A stretch of DNA of 64,000 nucleotides from Bdellovibrio sp. KM01 (GCF_013752535.1 NZ_CP058348.1:1922001-1986000), one strand, 5' to 3'. Counted from the first letter of the stretch, positions 25,199 through 34,284 are shown. Notes: a model not told the origin generated them from the letters alone. Translations and numbers: made by a program.

Positions 25199-25816
25199 AT
25201 GATCAAAGCCCTCTTTCCTACGTTTGTTTACTATTCCCCACTTCAAGAGAAAGCCAAAATGGCAGTTCTTAACAAGGATCTGAAACAAGAGGCCTATAAA
25301 ATCGCGGAAATCGATGAAGAGGGTCAGGCTTGGTCGCAAAAAAACTATAAGGGTGGTTACACATCTTATGGATCCATGTCTCAGCTTCATCAATTTTCCA
25401 GCACCTTTGGGGATCTGGAGAAAGCCATCAATAAACACGTTTATAAATTCGTGAAGCATCTGGAAATGGATATTAATCCCAAAGAACTTAAAATGAGTTC
25501 GTGCTGGGTGAATATCATGCCGACATCCGTAATCCACACCATGCACCTTCATCCGCTGTCTGTTATTAGCGGGACTTATTATTTACAAACACCGAAAAAT
25601 TGTTCAGCAATCAAGTTTGAAGATCCACGCATGGATTCCTTCATGGCGTCTCCGCCACGCAAACATAATGCAAAGACACACAATCAGCGCTATCACTCCG
25701 TTGAACCTCAGGAAGGCAATCTGGTGTTGTTTGAAAGCTGGCTTCGTCATGAAGTGCCAGCAAACGACGCAGCCAAAGAACGCATCAGCATTAGTTTTAA
25801 CTACGACTGGGTATAG
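25199..25816 (+). CDS. Putative 2OG-Fe(II) oxygenase family protein
   Basis: The ATG at 25199 is chosen because AGGA sits six bases upstream and the N-terminus (M-I-K-A-L-F-P-T) matches how this family starts. The 205-residue protein resembles the TIGR02466 group of putative 2-oxoglutarate/iron oxygenases: W-V-N-I-M, then H-x-H-P near residue 117, S-G-T-Y-Y-L, and W-L-R-H-E-V-P with a later R-I-S-I-S-F-N. The metal ligands are inferred from these. It is followed one base later by an ABC importer operon, so its substrate may be what that importer brings in. Confidence 0.8.
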   Translation: MIKALFPTFVYYSPLQEKAKMAVLNKDLKQEAYKIAEIDEEGQAWSQKNYKGGYTSYGSMSQLHQFSSTFGDLEKAINKHVYKFVKHLEMDINPKELKMSSCWVNIMPTSVIHTMHLHPLSVISGTYYLQTPKNCSAIKFEDPRMDSFMASPPRKHNAKTHNQRYHSVEPQEGNLVLFESWLRHEVPANDAAKERISISFNYDWV

Positions 25817-25817
25817 A

Positions 25818-26561
25818 ATGTCAGCGTTTGCAGGGATTCAGCTTCAAAATCTAAAGAAAAACTTCGGCCTGAAAGAGGTTTTGAAGAATTTCAATCTGCA
25901 GATTCCTGCTGGATCTTTTGTTTCGTTGGTCGGGCCTTCAGGCTGCGGAAAATCGACGGTGCTAAGATTGATCGCGGGCCTTGAATCCGCCACAGCCGGT
26001 AACGTTCAAAACTCCCAGGCAAATCATTTCGGTTTCGTATTTCAAGATGCGAATCTGCTGCCTTGGAAAACAGTTTTTGAAAACGTAGCCCTGCCATTTG
26101 AGATCAGTCCAGAACTTAAAGCAATTTCAAAAAATGAAATCAAATCCCGCGTTTTAGAAGCTTTAAGCAAAGTGAATCTTCAGGACAGCGAGAATCTATT
26201 TCCCCATCAATTGTCTGGCGGCATGAAAATGAGAGTCTCCATAGCCCGCGCATTGGTAACAAAGCCTCAGTTGCTTTTAATGGATGAACCCTTTGCCGCC
26301 TTGGATGAATTCACGCGCTATCAAATGCAAATTCAATTAAGAAACCTGTGGCAACAAGAAGGCATCACGGTTTTATTTGTGACACATTCATTGTCTGAAG
26401 CCGTTTTTATGTCTGAGCGAGTGGTTTTGATGAATACGGATGGTGGAGACATTGGTCTGGATCAAAAATTAGATCTACCGCAAGAGCGCAATGAAGAATT
26501 AAGAACTTCGCCAGGGTTCAATCAAATCATCCGCACACTGTCTGAAGGACTAAGACGATGA
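25818..26561 (+). CDS. ABC importer ATP-binding protein, nitrate/sulfonate/thiamine-precursor type
   Basis: The ATG at 25818 starts a 247-residue protein. It has Walker A (G-P-S-G-C-G-K-S-T), Q-loop (F-Q-D-A-N-L-L-P-W), signature (L-S-G-G-M), Walker B (L-L-L-M-D-E-P) and the H-loop (T-H-S-L). The F-Q-D-x-x-L-L-P-W form is typical of the SsuB/TauB/ThiZ importers. It starts one base after the oxygenase stop and overlaps the permease start by ATGA. Confidence 0.92.
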   Translation: MSAFAGIQLQNLKKNFGLKEVLKNFNLQIPAGSFVSLVGPSGCGKSTVLRLIAGLESATAGNVQNSQANHFGFVFQDANLLPWKTVFENVALPFEISPELKAISKNEIKSRVLEALSKVNLQDSENLFPHQLSGGMKMRVSIARALVTKPQLLLMDEPFAALDEFTRYQMQIQLRNLWQQEGITVLFVTHSLSEAVFMSERVVLMNTDGGDIGLDQKLDLPQERNEELRTSPGFNQIIRTLSEGLRR

Positions 26562-27310
26562 AACGGATGTTGCCAGCCCTTGGATTTTTTCTTTTAGTTA
26601 CCTGCATTTTACAAGTTTTAGTAAAGCAAAACATCATTACCGAAAGCTTAGTTCCATCACCGGAAACAGTCGTAAAAACTTTGATAGAGATGAAACTTGA
26701 TTATGTTACATCGTTTTTGCAGACTTTAAAAAATACTTTGGCCGGATGGATCTTGAGTATTTTCTTTGGAACCGCACTGGCTGTGATGTTTTCTCTATCT
26801 AGCTTTTTAAAACGCGCTATTTTGCCATTTGCCGTGTTTTTTCAGACCGTGCCGATCATTGCGGTGGCTCCGCTGTTGGTGATCTATTTCGGCTTTGGTG
26901 CGCCCACAGTGATTGCCTCAAGTTTTATCGTTTCGATCTTTCCAATCATCGCAAACACCTTGATGGGTCTTGAAAGTGTTCAATCTGCGCAACTGGACCT
27001 GTTTAAGATCTATCACGCAAATGCCTGGCAGATTTTATGGAAACTGAAACTCCCCACAGCTTATTCCTATATCTATTCAGGCTTAAAAATTTCCGCAGGT
27101 CTTTCCATTATCGGAGCGATCGCTGGGGAGTTTGTAGCTGGTGGCGGCTTGGGAGCGATGATTGATGCGGCCCGAACTCAACAACGAGTCGACATTGTCT
27201 TTGGGGCTTTGATTTTACTATCTTTGATGGGCTTAATGATGATCGGTGCGCTGACTTTAACTCACCGCTTGCTGCAAAAATACCGCCCGTATTCCACAGG
27301 AGATTTATGA
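26558..27310 (+). CDS. ABC importer permease
   Basis: A 250-residue inner-membrane protein with about six hydrophobic helices. The motif P-S-P-E-T-V-V-K-T near residue 33 and the EAA-type loop (D-L-F-K-I-Y-H-A-N-A-W-Q-I-L-W-K-L-K-L-P, about 147-166) are usual in the SsuC/ThiX permeases. It overlaps the genes on both sides by ATGA, so all three importer parts are coupled. Confidence 0.9.
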   Translation: MKRMLPALGFFLLVTCILQVLVKQNIITESLVPSPETVVKTLIEMKLDYVTSFLQTLKNTLAGWILSIFFGTALAVMFSLSSFLKRAILPFAVFFQTVPIIAVAPLLVIYFGFGAPTVIASSFIVSIFPIIANTLMGLESVQSAQLDLFKIYHANAWQILWKLKLPTAYSYIYSGLKISAGLSIIGAIAGEFVAGGGLGAMIDAARTQQRVDIVFGALILLSLMGLMMIGALTLTHRLLQKYRPYSTGDL

Positions 27311-28254
27311 AAACACTTCTTTTAACGACCCTTATTTTCTGGGGATCTGCGTCCTTGGCCACGGAACCAAAAAGCACAGCTGCGACGGACGTGACGCTCG
27401 CGTTGAATTGGAAGCCAGAACCGGAATTCGGCGGCTTTTATGAAGCTGCCACTCAAAGAATTTATATGAAGCATGGAATCAGCATTTCAATCCAGGAAGG
27501 TGGCTCTGGAACACCGACAGTGCAAATGCTGGCCAATGGAAAAGTTGATTTTGCAATTGTCAGTGCCGATGAAATCGTGATTTCCCAGGATCGCAATCCG
27601 AAAAACAAAGTCGTGGGTTTATTTGCGGTTTATCAAACGGCTCCCTACATCATCATGACTCACGCCGAGAATGATTTTAAATCTTTGAAAGACATTTACG
27701 GCCGTGAAGGGACGTTGGCGGTTCAGGCGGGCCTCCCCTATCATCAATATCTGGTCCAAAAGTTTGGAAAACCCAAAGCGACTGTCGTTCCGTATCTTGG
27801 GGGCGTTTCTAATTTCTTAAGCGACAAGAAATTTTCTCAGCAAGGATTTATCACCACGGAACCTTTGGCGGCAGAAAAAGGCGGCGCGAAAGTAAAAAGC
27901 TTCCTGGTTTCTGATGAAGGATTTAATCCTTACGTCGTCGTCCTTGCGGCCCGCGAAGAAACGATTAAGAAAAATCCGGAATTGGTGAAAAAGATGGTTG
28001 AAGCCACTCGCCAAGGTTGGGCGGCATATCTTAAGGATCCCGTTAAAACCAATCAGGTCATGGCTAAAATGAATAAAGCTTTGGATTTGGAGACTTTCAA
28101 TAAAGCGGCTCAGATTCAGCAGCCTTTAATTGAGGTCAAAGGACAAGTTCTGGGCTCTATGACCGTAGAACGCTGGGAAACTCTGGTAAAACAGATGAAG
28201 GAACTAAAGCAGATTAAGTCCACTCCAGCTGCAAAAGACCTGTTCAGACCGTAA
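27307..28254 (+). CDS. NMT1/THI5-like periplasmic substrate-binding protein
   Basis: A 315-residue protein with a signal peptide (cleavage near S-L-A, residue 18). The mature start L-A-L-N-W-K-P-E-P-E-F-G-G-F-Y matches the NMT1/THI5 group, which includes ThiY (formyl-aminopyrimidine, a thiamine precursor) and RibY (riboflavin). V-D-F-A-I-V-S-A-D and a later G-F-I-T-T-E-P agree. The ligand cannot be fixed by sequence alone; a pyrimidine or flavin-type compound is likely. No thiamine riboswitch is visible upstream. Confidence 0.87.
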   Translation: MKTLLLTTLIFWGSASLATEPKSTAATDVTLALNWKPEPEFGGFYEAATQRIYMKHGISISIQEGGSGTPTVQMLANGKVDFAIVSADEIVISQDRNPKNKVVGLFAVYQTAPYIIMTHAENDFKSLKDIYGREGTLAVQAGLPYHQYLVQKFGKPKATVVPYLGGVSNFLSDKKFSQQGFITTEPLAAEKGGAKVKSFLVSDEGFNPYVVVLAAREETIKKNPELVKKMVEATRQGWAAYLKDPVKTNQVMAKMNKALDLETFNKAAQIQQPLIEVKGQVLGSMTVERWETLVKQMKELKQIKSTPAAKDLFRP

Positions 28255-28281
28255 AAGGACTCCACTCTGCTCATTCTATTC

Positions 28282-28320
28282 TTGACCAAGCGCCCCATGT
28301 ATTCTAGAAAGGAGCGCTTG
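28282..28320 (+). promoter_or_regulatory. Candidate promoter with overlapping inverted repeat before yceD
   Basis: TTGACC (28282-28287), 17 bases, then TAGAAA (28305-28310) resembles a sigma-70 promoter. The arms CAAGCGCCCC (28287-28296) and GGAGCGCTTG (28311-28320) pair at nine of ten bases and bracket the -10 region, so a repressor site or leader hairpin is possible. Confidence 0.4.
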
Positions 28321-28334
28321 CCGGAGTACTTATT

Positions 28335-28889
28335 ATGAAAATCAATCTTGCTGAAATTCCTGAAGATGGCCGCACTTATGTTTGGACGAACCAAACAGGT
28401 GAAGTTAATGCCATTTTGGCCGATTTAATCGCTAAAGAAGCCTACACAGCCGAATTCACAATCCGTCCGTTGAACTCCAAAGACTTTGATATGACTGGCA
28501 AAATCGTCACAGATCAGCCTTGCCAGTGCTCTCGCTGCGGCAATGACATGAAGTTGCACATGACGGAGAAATTCCACGAAATCCTGATTCCTAAACAGGA
28601 TCAGCCCCGTGGCGGCAAATACGCGAAAGTAAACCATGTGAGTGATATTCCAGAAGGTGAAACAGATTTCTGTGAATACGAAGGCCAACATTTCGATATG
28701 GGTGAATACCTGCATGAAGTGATTGCCCTAGGGACGCCATTTAACCCGGTATGCCCTAAAGAAGATAATCCTGAGTGCTCAATTTACACAAATCCTGAGC
28801 CAGAACACGGTTTTATCTATAATGAGGAAATGCCGGCAGAAAAGCAGGAAAGCCCGTTTGCCGCTTTAAAGAATTTAAAGCTTAATTAA
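28335..28889 (+). CDS. yceD: YceD/DUF177 family protein
   Basis: A 184-residue protein of the DUF177 family, found next to rpmF in most bacteria and linked to 23S rRNA accumulation in E. coli and plants. A conserved C-Q-C-S-R-C cluster near residues 62-67 may bind metal. The rpmF gene follows 77 bases later, which confirms the context. It appears to be the first gene of the fatty-acid operon. Confidence 0.88.
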   Translation: MKINLAEIPEDGRTYVWTNQTGEVNAILADLIAKEAYTAEFTIRPLNSKDFDMTGKIVTDQPCQCSRCGNDMKLHMTEKFHEILIPKQDQPRGGKYAKVNHVSDIPEGETDFCEYEGQHFDMGEYLHEVIALGTPFNPVCPKEDNPECSIYTNPEPEHGFIYNEEMPAEKQESPFAALKNLKLN

Positions 28890-28966
28890 AGACTTGATTT
28901 TTATTGTAGTTTATATAAATTACCGTACTTCTGATTCCATATTGTTAGATTTAAAAGAGGTTTGAA

Positions 28967-29152
28967 ATGCCAACTCCTAAGAAGAAAACATCCCGTTCTA
29001 AACGTGATATGCGCCGCTCTCATGACGGTTTGTCTGCTCCAGCAGTAGCTGTTAACAAAAAAACTGGTGAGCTTGTTCGTCCACACCGTGCAACTAAAGG
29101 TGCTGACGGCGCTTTGTACTACAAAGGCAAACAAATCAGCGCAGCTAAGTAA
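28967..29152 (+). CDS. rpmF: 50S ribosomal protein L32
   Basis: A 61-residue basic protein with the standard L32 start ([17 protein letters not shown]). The C-terminal half lacks the paired CxxC zinc motif of zinc-type L32 and ends in G-K-Q-I; this is the zinc-free form. Located between yceD and fabH as usual, but without plsX after it. Confidence 0.95.
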   Translation: MPTPKKKTSRSKRDMRRSHDGLSAPAVAVNKKTGELVRPHRATKGADGALYYKGKQISAAK

Positions 29153-29176
29153 TAACTTAGAGTTAGGTTGATATCC

Positions 29177-30172
29177 ATGGCAGGAATTTATCGATCTCGT
29201 GTAGCAGGGATTGGCTCTTATCTACCGGAAAAAATTCTTTCAAATTTCGATTTGGAGAAAATGGTAGAGACGTCCGATCAATGGATCGTTGAACGTACCG
29301 GGATCGAACGCCGCCATATCGCTGCCGAGGGTGAAGGCACATCTGACCTTTGCCTTCGTGCCGCACAAAGAGCTCTTGCAGACGCAAATCTTACCGCACA
29401 AGACATTGATATGATCATCGTCGGCACCGTTACTGGTGACCGTCAGATGCCTTCCACAGCTTGTTACGTACAAAGTAAACTAGGCTGCCGCAATATCGTG
29501 GCCTTTGACTTGAATGCCGCTTGCTCGGGTTTTCTTTATTCAGTTTCTATCGCTGACCAATTCATTCGCACAGGTATGTACAAAAACGTTCTGGTTCTTG
29601 GAGCCGAGGTTTTATCTCGCTTTGTGAACTTTAAAGACCGTGAAACATGCATCCTATTCGGTGACGGTGCTGGTGCTTGGGTTCTTTCCCGCGCAGCAGA
29701 TGGTGATAAAAACGTCATCGCCTCTTCGCACCTGCATGCTGATGGTGATTTGGCTGAGCTTCTGACACTTCCAGGTGGCGGAAGTTTGATGCCGCAATCT
29801 CAATATGTTCTCGACAACAATTTGCACTACGTTACTATGAAGGGTCGCGAGATCTTTAAGAACGCGGTTCGCACGATGGCTCTTTGCTGTAAAGAGGCTT
29901 TGGAAGCGAATGAAATGTCTGCCGATCAGGTGGACTGGATCGTTCCGCACCAAGCGAACAAACGCATTGTTGAGGCTGTTGCAGATCAATTTAAATTCCC
30001 AATGGAGCGCGTGATCCTTTACTTGCACGAAACAGGTAATACATCTTCCGCTTCAATCCCGTTGGCCTTTGACTGGGCCGTTCAAAATGGAAAAATCAAA
30101 CGTGGTCAAACGATCTTGCTTACTGCATTCGGTGCAGGCCTGACGTCTGGTTCCGTTCTCTTGAGGTACTAA
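29177..30172 (+). CDS. fabH: 3-oxoacyl-ACP synthase III (FabH)
   Basis: The ATG at 29177 is preferred to a TTG at 29168 because TAGG lies nine bases upstream. The 331-residue enzyme condenses acetyl-CoA with malonyl-ACP, the first step of type II fatty-acid synthesis. The catalytic triad is visible: Cys in A-A-C-S-G-F, His in P-H-Q-A-N-K-R and Asn in G-N-T-S-S-A-S. Second in the cluster after rpmF and four bases before fabD. Confidence 0.96.
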   Translation: MAGIYRSRVAGIGSYLPEKILSNFDLEKMVETSDQWIVERTGIERRHIAAEGEGTSDLCLRAAQRALADANLTAQDIDMIIVGTVTGDRQMPSTACYVQSKLGCRNIVAFDLNAACSGFLYSVSIADQFIRTGMYKNVLVLGAEVLSRFVNFKDRETCILFGDGAGAWVLSRAADGDKNVIASSHLHADGDLAELLTLPGGGSLMPQSQYVLDNNLHYVTMKGREIFKNAVRTMALCCKEALEANEMSADQVDWIVPHQANKRIVEAVADQFKFPMERVILYLHETGNTSSASIPLAFDWAVQNGKIKRGQTILLTAFGAGLTSGSVLLRY

Positions 30173-30176
30173 AATT

Positions 30177-31151
30177 ATGTTCACTCTGGTATTTCCCGGA
30201 CAAGGCAGCCAACAACCTGGCATGGGCCGTTTTTTATTCGATAACTTCAAAATTGCTCAAGAAACTTTCGAAGAAGGTTCTGAAGCTCTAAAACAAGATA
30301 TGAAGAAACTGTGCTTCGAAGGCACGGAAGCTGATCTTGCTTTGACTGAAAATACTCAACCGGCTTTGTTGTTGGTTTCCACAGCGACTCAAAGAGTTTT
30401 GCGCTCTGAGTTCGGCTTGAAAGTTCAATCTGCTGCAGGTCACTCGATTGGTGAGTATGCTGCATTGGTTGCCGCTGATGTGATTCGCTTTGAACAAGGT
30501 ATGCAAGCCGTTCGTACTCGTGGACAAGCTATGCAGTCAGCTGTTCCAGTGGGACAAGGTGGCATGGTTGCCGTTCTTGGTCTTGAGCCAGAACAAGTTG
30601 AAACACTTTGCCAATGGACAGTTAAAAACTCTGGATTTGGTCCATTGTCTCCAGCGAACTTCAACTCCCCGGGCCAGATCGTTATTTCTGGTTCCATGAA
30701 GGCTATCAACTGGTTGAAAGATAATTTTAAACCGGAAGCTATCTGGGCGGAAGCTCCGAAACGCGCGAAATTGATTCCTTTGGTTGTGTCCGCACCATTC
30801 CACTGTGAAATGATGAAACCTGCCGAAGACACTATGCGTTTAGTTTTGACCGCGATGGAGTTCAAAACCGCAGCATTCCCAATCGTTCAAAACTTCCATG
30901 CGAAGTTCGAAACTGACGGCGCGATCCTTCGTGAAAATCTGATCCGCCAAGTTTCAGCTCCCGTGCGCTGGATGCAAAGCATGGATACTTTAAAGGCTTC
31001 TGGCCACTCTCAAGTGGTGGAATGCGGCGCTGGAAAAGTTATCCAAGGGTTGCTAAAGAAAATTGATGGCGAATTCTTTAAAGTAATGACCACAACAAGC
31101 ATGGAAGATCTCAAAACTATTGAGGATTTTTTGAAAGCTACGAGTCATTGA
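30177..31151 (+). CDS. fabD: Malonyl-CoA:ACP transacylase (FabD)
   Basis: A 324-residue enzyme that moves malonyl from CoA to ACP. The N-terminus reads F-P-G-Q-G-S-Q, and the active serine is in G-H-S-I-G-E-Y-A. The C-terminal V-S-A-P-V-R-W and E-C-G-A-G-K motifs are typical. Only four bases separate it from fabH. Confidence 0.95.
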   Translation: MFTLVFPGQGSQQPGMGRFLFDNFKIAQETFEEGSEALKQDMKKLCFEGTEADLALTENTQPALLLVSTATQRVLRSEFGLKVQSAAGHSIGEYAALVAADVIRFEQGMQAVRTRGQAMQSAVPVGQGGMVAVLGLEPEQVETLCQWTVKNSGFGPLSPANFNSPGQIVISGSMKAINWLKDNFKPEAIWAEAPKRAKLIPLVVSAPFHCEMMKPAEDTMRLVLTAMEFKTAAFPIVQNFHAKFETDGAILRENLIRQVSAPVRWMQSMDTLKASGHSQVVECGAGKVIQGLLKKIDGEFFKVMTTTSMEDLKTIEDFLKATSH

Positions 31152-31244
31152 AATTTCTTGAGCTTTATTTCGAGTTCAGACACAGTGGACTCGCATAAAA
31201 ATCGGTGAGCTTTTACCCTAGTTTTTTAAGCTGCATCGATGGCA

Positions 31245-31262
31245 CTTCGACACTTGTCGAAG
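31245..31262 (+). promoter_or_regulatory. Perfect hairpin in the fabG leader
   Basis: CTTCGAC-ACTT-GTCGAAG is an exact 7-base inverted repeat 22 bases before the fabG ATG. It lacks a T-run, so it could be an operator or an RNA element that sets fabG expression within the operon. Confidence 0.45.
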
Positions 31263-31283
31263 CTGGAAGTTAAGGAAAGATTC

Positions 31284-32033
31284 ATGAGCGGAAATTCACT
31301 TCAAGGTAAGAAAATCGTCGTCACTGGTGGCAGCCGTGGTATCGGTGCTGCTATCGTAAAACTTCTTGCTGATGAAGGCGCTCAAATCGCTTTCACTTAC
31401 TCTTCTCGCGAAGAATCCGCACAACAAGTTGCTCACACTCTTAAAGGTGATGGTCACTTCTATATCAAGATGGACGTGGCTTCCGAACAGTCTGTCAATG
31501 AAGCGGTCGAACACATTCTTGAAAAATGGTCTGACGTTGATGGTGTTGTTAACAATGCTGGCATCACTAAAGATCAATTGTTGTTGCGTATGAAAGCAGA
31601 AGATTTTGATTCTGTTATTGCTACAAATCTGCGCGGCACTTTCTTGGTTACCAAGGCTTTCACTAAATCGATGATGAAAGCTCGCAAAGGTTCTATCGTT
31701 AATATCACTTCCGTGATCGGCCAAACAGGCAATGCAGGACAAGCTAACTATGCAGCTTCAAAAGCTGGTACAGTGGCGTTCGCAAAGTCTGTGGCGTTGG
31801 AACTTGCTTCCAGAAATGTGCGCGTGAACAACGTAGCACCTGGCTATATCGCTACTGAAATGACAGACGTTTTACCTGAAGAAGTAAAAGCGAAGATTTT
31901 AGAAAAAGTACCTTTGAACAAAATTGGCGAAGGCACTGACGTTGCTCAGGCGGTGAGATTCTTGTTGAGTGATGAATCAAAATACATCACTGGACAAACT
32001 CTAAGCGTGAACGGCGGAATGTTCATGGAATAA
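31284..32033 (+). CDS. fabG: 3-oxoacyl-ACP reductase (FabG)
   Basis: The ATG at 31284 is chosen because AGGAAAG precedes it; an upstream ATG at 31239 would add 15 residues. The 249-residue short-chain dehydrogenase has the NADPH motif G-G-S-R-G-I-G, the N-N-A-G motif and the catalytic Y-A-A-S-K. It reduces 3-oxoacyl-ACP in each elongation round. A hairpin lies in its leader. Confidence 0.95.
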   Translation: MSGNSLQGKKIVVTGGSRGIGAAIVKLLADEGAQIAFTYSSREESAQQVAHTLKGDGHFYIKMDVASEQSVNEAVEHILEKWSDVDGVVNNAGITKDQLLLRMKAEDFDSVIATNLRGTFLVTKAFTKSMMKARKGSIVNITSVIGQTGNAGQANYAASKAGTVAFAKSVALELASRNVRVNNVAPGYIATEMTDVLPEEVKAKILEKVPLNKIGEGTDVAQAVRFLLSDESKYITGQTLSVNGGMFME

Positions 32034-32154
32034 GTCACATTAGTGACGGCGGATGTAAGTATACTCACCTAAGGCTCGACTGAAGTGAGGTTATGAAATT
32101 GTTTTTGATAAATTTGAATAATACTTAATGGGATTAATGTACTAGGAGGATTAA

Positions 32155-32391
32155 ATGGCATTGCATCCAAAAGTTAAAGACATCATCGTAGAACAACTTG
32201 GCGTAGATCCAGATAAAGTTAAGCCTGAGGCTTCTTTTATCGACGATCTTGGTGCAGACAGCTTGGATATCGTTGAGCTAGTAATGGCTATGGAAGAAGA
32301 ATTCGATCTTGAAATTCCAGACGAAGACGCTGAAAAGCTTAAAACAGTTCAAGACGTTGCTTCTTACCTAGAAAAAAAAGGTAAAGCGTAG
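32155..32391 (+). CDS. acpP: Acyl carrier protein
   Basis: A 78-residue acidic protein with the D-S-L-D phosphopantetheine site in [16 protein letters not shown] is placed just ahead of the ATG, the strongest ribosome site in this cluster, which suits the high demand for ACP. The 120-base gap before it may hold its own promoter. Confidence 0.97.
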   Translation: MALHPKVKDIIVEQLGVDPDKVKPEASFIDDLGADSLDIVELVMAMEEEFDLEIPDEDAEKLKTVQDVASYLEKKGKA

Positions 32392-32397
32392 GTCTTT

Positions 32398-33669
32398 ATG
32401 ACATCCCGATTTGAACGCCCATCTATTTCACAAAGAAGAGTCGTTGTAACAGGCGTTGGTGCTGTTACTCCCCTTGGTAATACCATTGAGGAGAGCTGGT
32501 CTAATGCTAAAAAAGGTGTATCTGGCATCGCTCCGATCACTAAATTTGATACAACAGGCTTCGATGTGACTTTTGCCGGTGAAGTGAAAGGCTTTAATGC
32601 TGATCAATACATCGAGAAAAAAGAACAGAAAAAGATGGATGAGTTCATTCACTATTCAATCGCCGCCTCAAAAATGGCGATTGAAATGGCGAAATTGGAG
32701 CTTTCTGAAAAAGAGAAAGCGACAACGGGAGTGATCATTGGTGTTGGTATCGGCGGGCTTCAAAACCTGGAAGAGACTTCCATCAAAATGAAAGAGAAAG
32801 GACCAGGACGTGTGAGTCCTTTCTTTATCCCAAGCGTGATCACGAACTTGGCTGCAGGTCAGGTTTCGATCGCATTGGGTCTTAAAGGTCCAAATTATTC
32901 TGTTACATCGGCTTGTGCTTCAGGTGTTCACTCCATCGGAGATGCAGTTCGCTATATCCGTGACGGTGTTGCTGATGTGATGCTTGCGGGTGGCGCAGAA
33001 GCGACTATCTGCCGTTTGGCGGTGGGTGGTTTCGCTGCGATGAGAGCTCTTTCAACTCGCAACGATGCTCCAGAAAAAGCTAGCCGTCCTTGGGATAAAG
33101 ACCGTGATGGTTTTGTTCTGGGTGAAGGTTCTGCGATGTTGTGTATTGAATCTTTAGAACACGCTGAAAAACGTGGTGCTAAAATTCTATGCGAGATCAC
33201 AGGTTATGGCGTTTCTTCTGATGCTTACCACATGACTTCCCCAGCTCCTGAAGGTGCTGGTGGTTATGCGGCGATGGCGATGGCTTTGAAAGACTCCGGT
33301 CTGAAACCGACAGACATCCAATACATCAATGCACACGGAACTTCGACTCCGGTGGGTGATGGCTTGGAAACGGCTGCGATCAAACACCTTTTGGGTGATC
33401 ACGCGAAAAACGTGATGGTATCCAGCACGAAATCTATGACGGGTCATGCGTTAGGCGCAGCTGGTGCGATTGAATCTGCTTTCTGTGTGATGGCGATTCG
33501 CGACCAGATTGCTCCGCCAACTTTGAACTTGGAAAACCCAAGTGAAGATTGCGACCTGGACTATGTACCTCACAAAGCACGTGAGGCGAAGATCGACAAT
33601 GTTCTGAACAACAGCTTTGGCTTTGGCGGAACAAATGCTTGTATGATCTTCTCTAAATTTAAAAACTAA
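32398..33669 (+). CDS. fabF: 3-oxoacyl-ACP synthase II (FabF)
   Basis: A 423-residue condensing enzyme that elongates acyl-ACP. It has the active Cys in S-A-C-A-S-G, the two His residues in N-A-H-G-T-S-T and T-G-H-A-L-G-A-A-G, and G-F-G-G-T-N near the end. It starts six bases after acpP and ends the fatty-acid operon at a terminator. Confidence 0.96.
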   Translation: MTSRFERPSISQRRVVVTGVGAVTPLGNTIEESWSNAKKGVSGIAPITKFDTTGFDVTFAGEVKGFNADQYIEKKEQKKMDEFIHYSIAASKMAIEMAKLELSEKEKATTGVIIGVGIGGLQNLEETSIKMKEKGPGRVSPFFIPSVITNLAAGQVSIALGLKGPNYSVTSACASGVHSIGDAVRYIRDGVADVMLAGGAEATICRLAVGGFAAMRALSTRNDAPEKASRPWDKDRDGFVLGEGSAMLCIESLEHAEKRGAKILCEITGYGVSSDAYHMTSPAPEGAGGYAAMAMALKDSGLKPTDIQYINAHGTSTPVGDGLETAAIKHLLGDHAKNVMVSSTKSMTGHALGAAGAIESAFCVMAIRDQIAPPTLNLENPSEDCDLDYVPHKAREAKIDNVLNNSFGFGGTNACMIFSKFKN

Positions 33670-33671
33670 TT

Positions 33672-33698
33672 AAAAGCCCTGGGAAATCAGGGCTTTTT
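33672..33698 (+). terminator. Terminator after fabF
   Basis: AAAAGCCCTG-GGAAAT-CAGGGCTTTTT is a strong hairpin with a T-run directly after the fabF stop. Confidence 0.9.
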
Positions 33699-33725
33699 AC
33701 TTTGTACGACTTCAAGGAATTTATC

Positions 33726-34202
33726 ATGATTATTTATATCGGCTGCGACCATGCTGGTTTGGATTTAAAACTTAAAGTGATGTCTGCATTTCCGGAAATT
33801 GAATGGAAAGATCAAGGCACATTCAATGGCGACTCTGTCGATTATCCTGATTACGCGGATAAGGTTTGCAAAGAACTGACAAAGGTCGAAATTCTGAATC
33901 AAAAATCTGGAATCACCGATCCCACGTTTGGGCCTGCCATGGGAGTTTTAGTTTGTGGTTCAGGACAAGGCATGGCCATTCGTGCAAATCGCTATCCTCA
34001 TATTCGCGCAGCACTTTGCTGGAATGAAGATATCGCCCGCCTTTCCCGTGAACATAATAATGCGAACGTCATCGCCTTGAGCGCCCGTTTTACAGCACCC
34101 GATCTTGCCATCAAAATGGTGAAGGCATTCTTAAGCACAAAATTCGAGGGTGGGCGCCACCAAAAACGCGTGGACAAATTGGCGACCGACACTGGTTGTT
34201 GA
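33726..34202 (+). CDS. rpiB: RpiB/LacAB-family sugar-phosphate isomerase
   Basis: The ATG at 33726 follows AAGGAA at good spacing. The 158-residue protein has the family marks: I-G-C-D-H-A-G at the start, C-G-S-G-Q-G-M near residue 77 (the active Cys), then N-R-Y-P-H-I-R-A-A and H-N-N-A-N-V. RpiB interconverts ribose 5-phosphate and ribulose 5-phosphate. It is slightly longer than typical (about 145). An insert of about 10 residues lies around residues 58-68. Confidence 0.92.
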   Translation: MIIYIGCDHAGLDLKLKVMSAFPEIEWKDQGTFNGDSVDYPDYADKVCKELTKVEILNQKSGITDPTFGPAMGVLVCGSGQGMAIRANRYPHIRAALCWNEDIARLSREHNNANVIALSARFTAPDLAIKMVKAFLSTKFEGGRHQKRVDKLATDTGC

Positions 34203-34218
34203 GACTTTTAAATTCCCT

Positions 34219-34259
34219 CGGCTCAGTTAATAATTTCTCAGTGCGCTGGCAATGAGCCG
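34219..34259 (+). other. Long-range inverted repeat in the glyA leader
   Basis: CGGCTCA (34219-34225) and TGAGCCG (34253-34259) are exact inverted copies with 27 bases between, directly upstream of the glyA ribosome site. A structured leader is possible; it does not match a riboswitch consensus I know. Confidence 0.3.
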
Positions 34260-34284
34260 GCACTTTTTACATCTGGAGTTTTCT

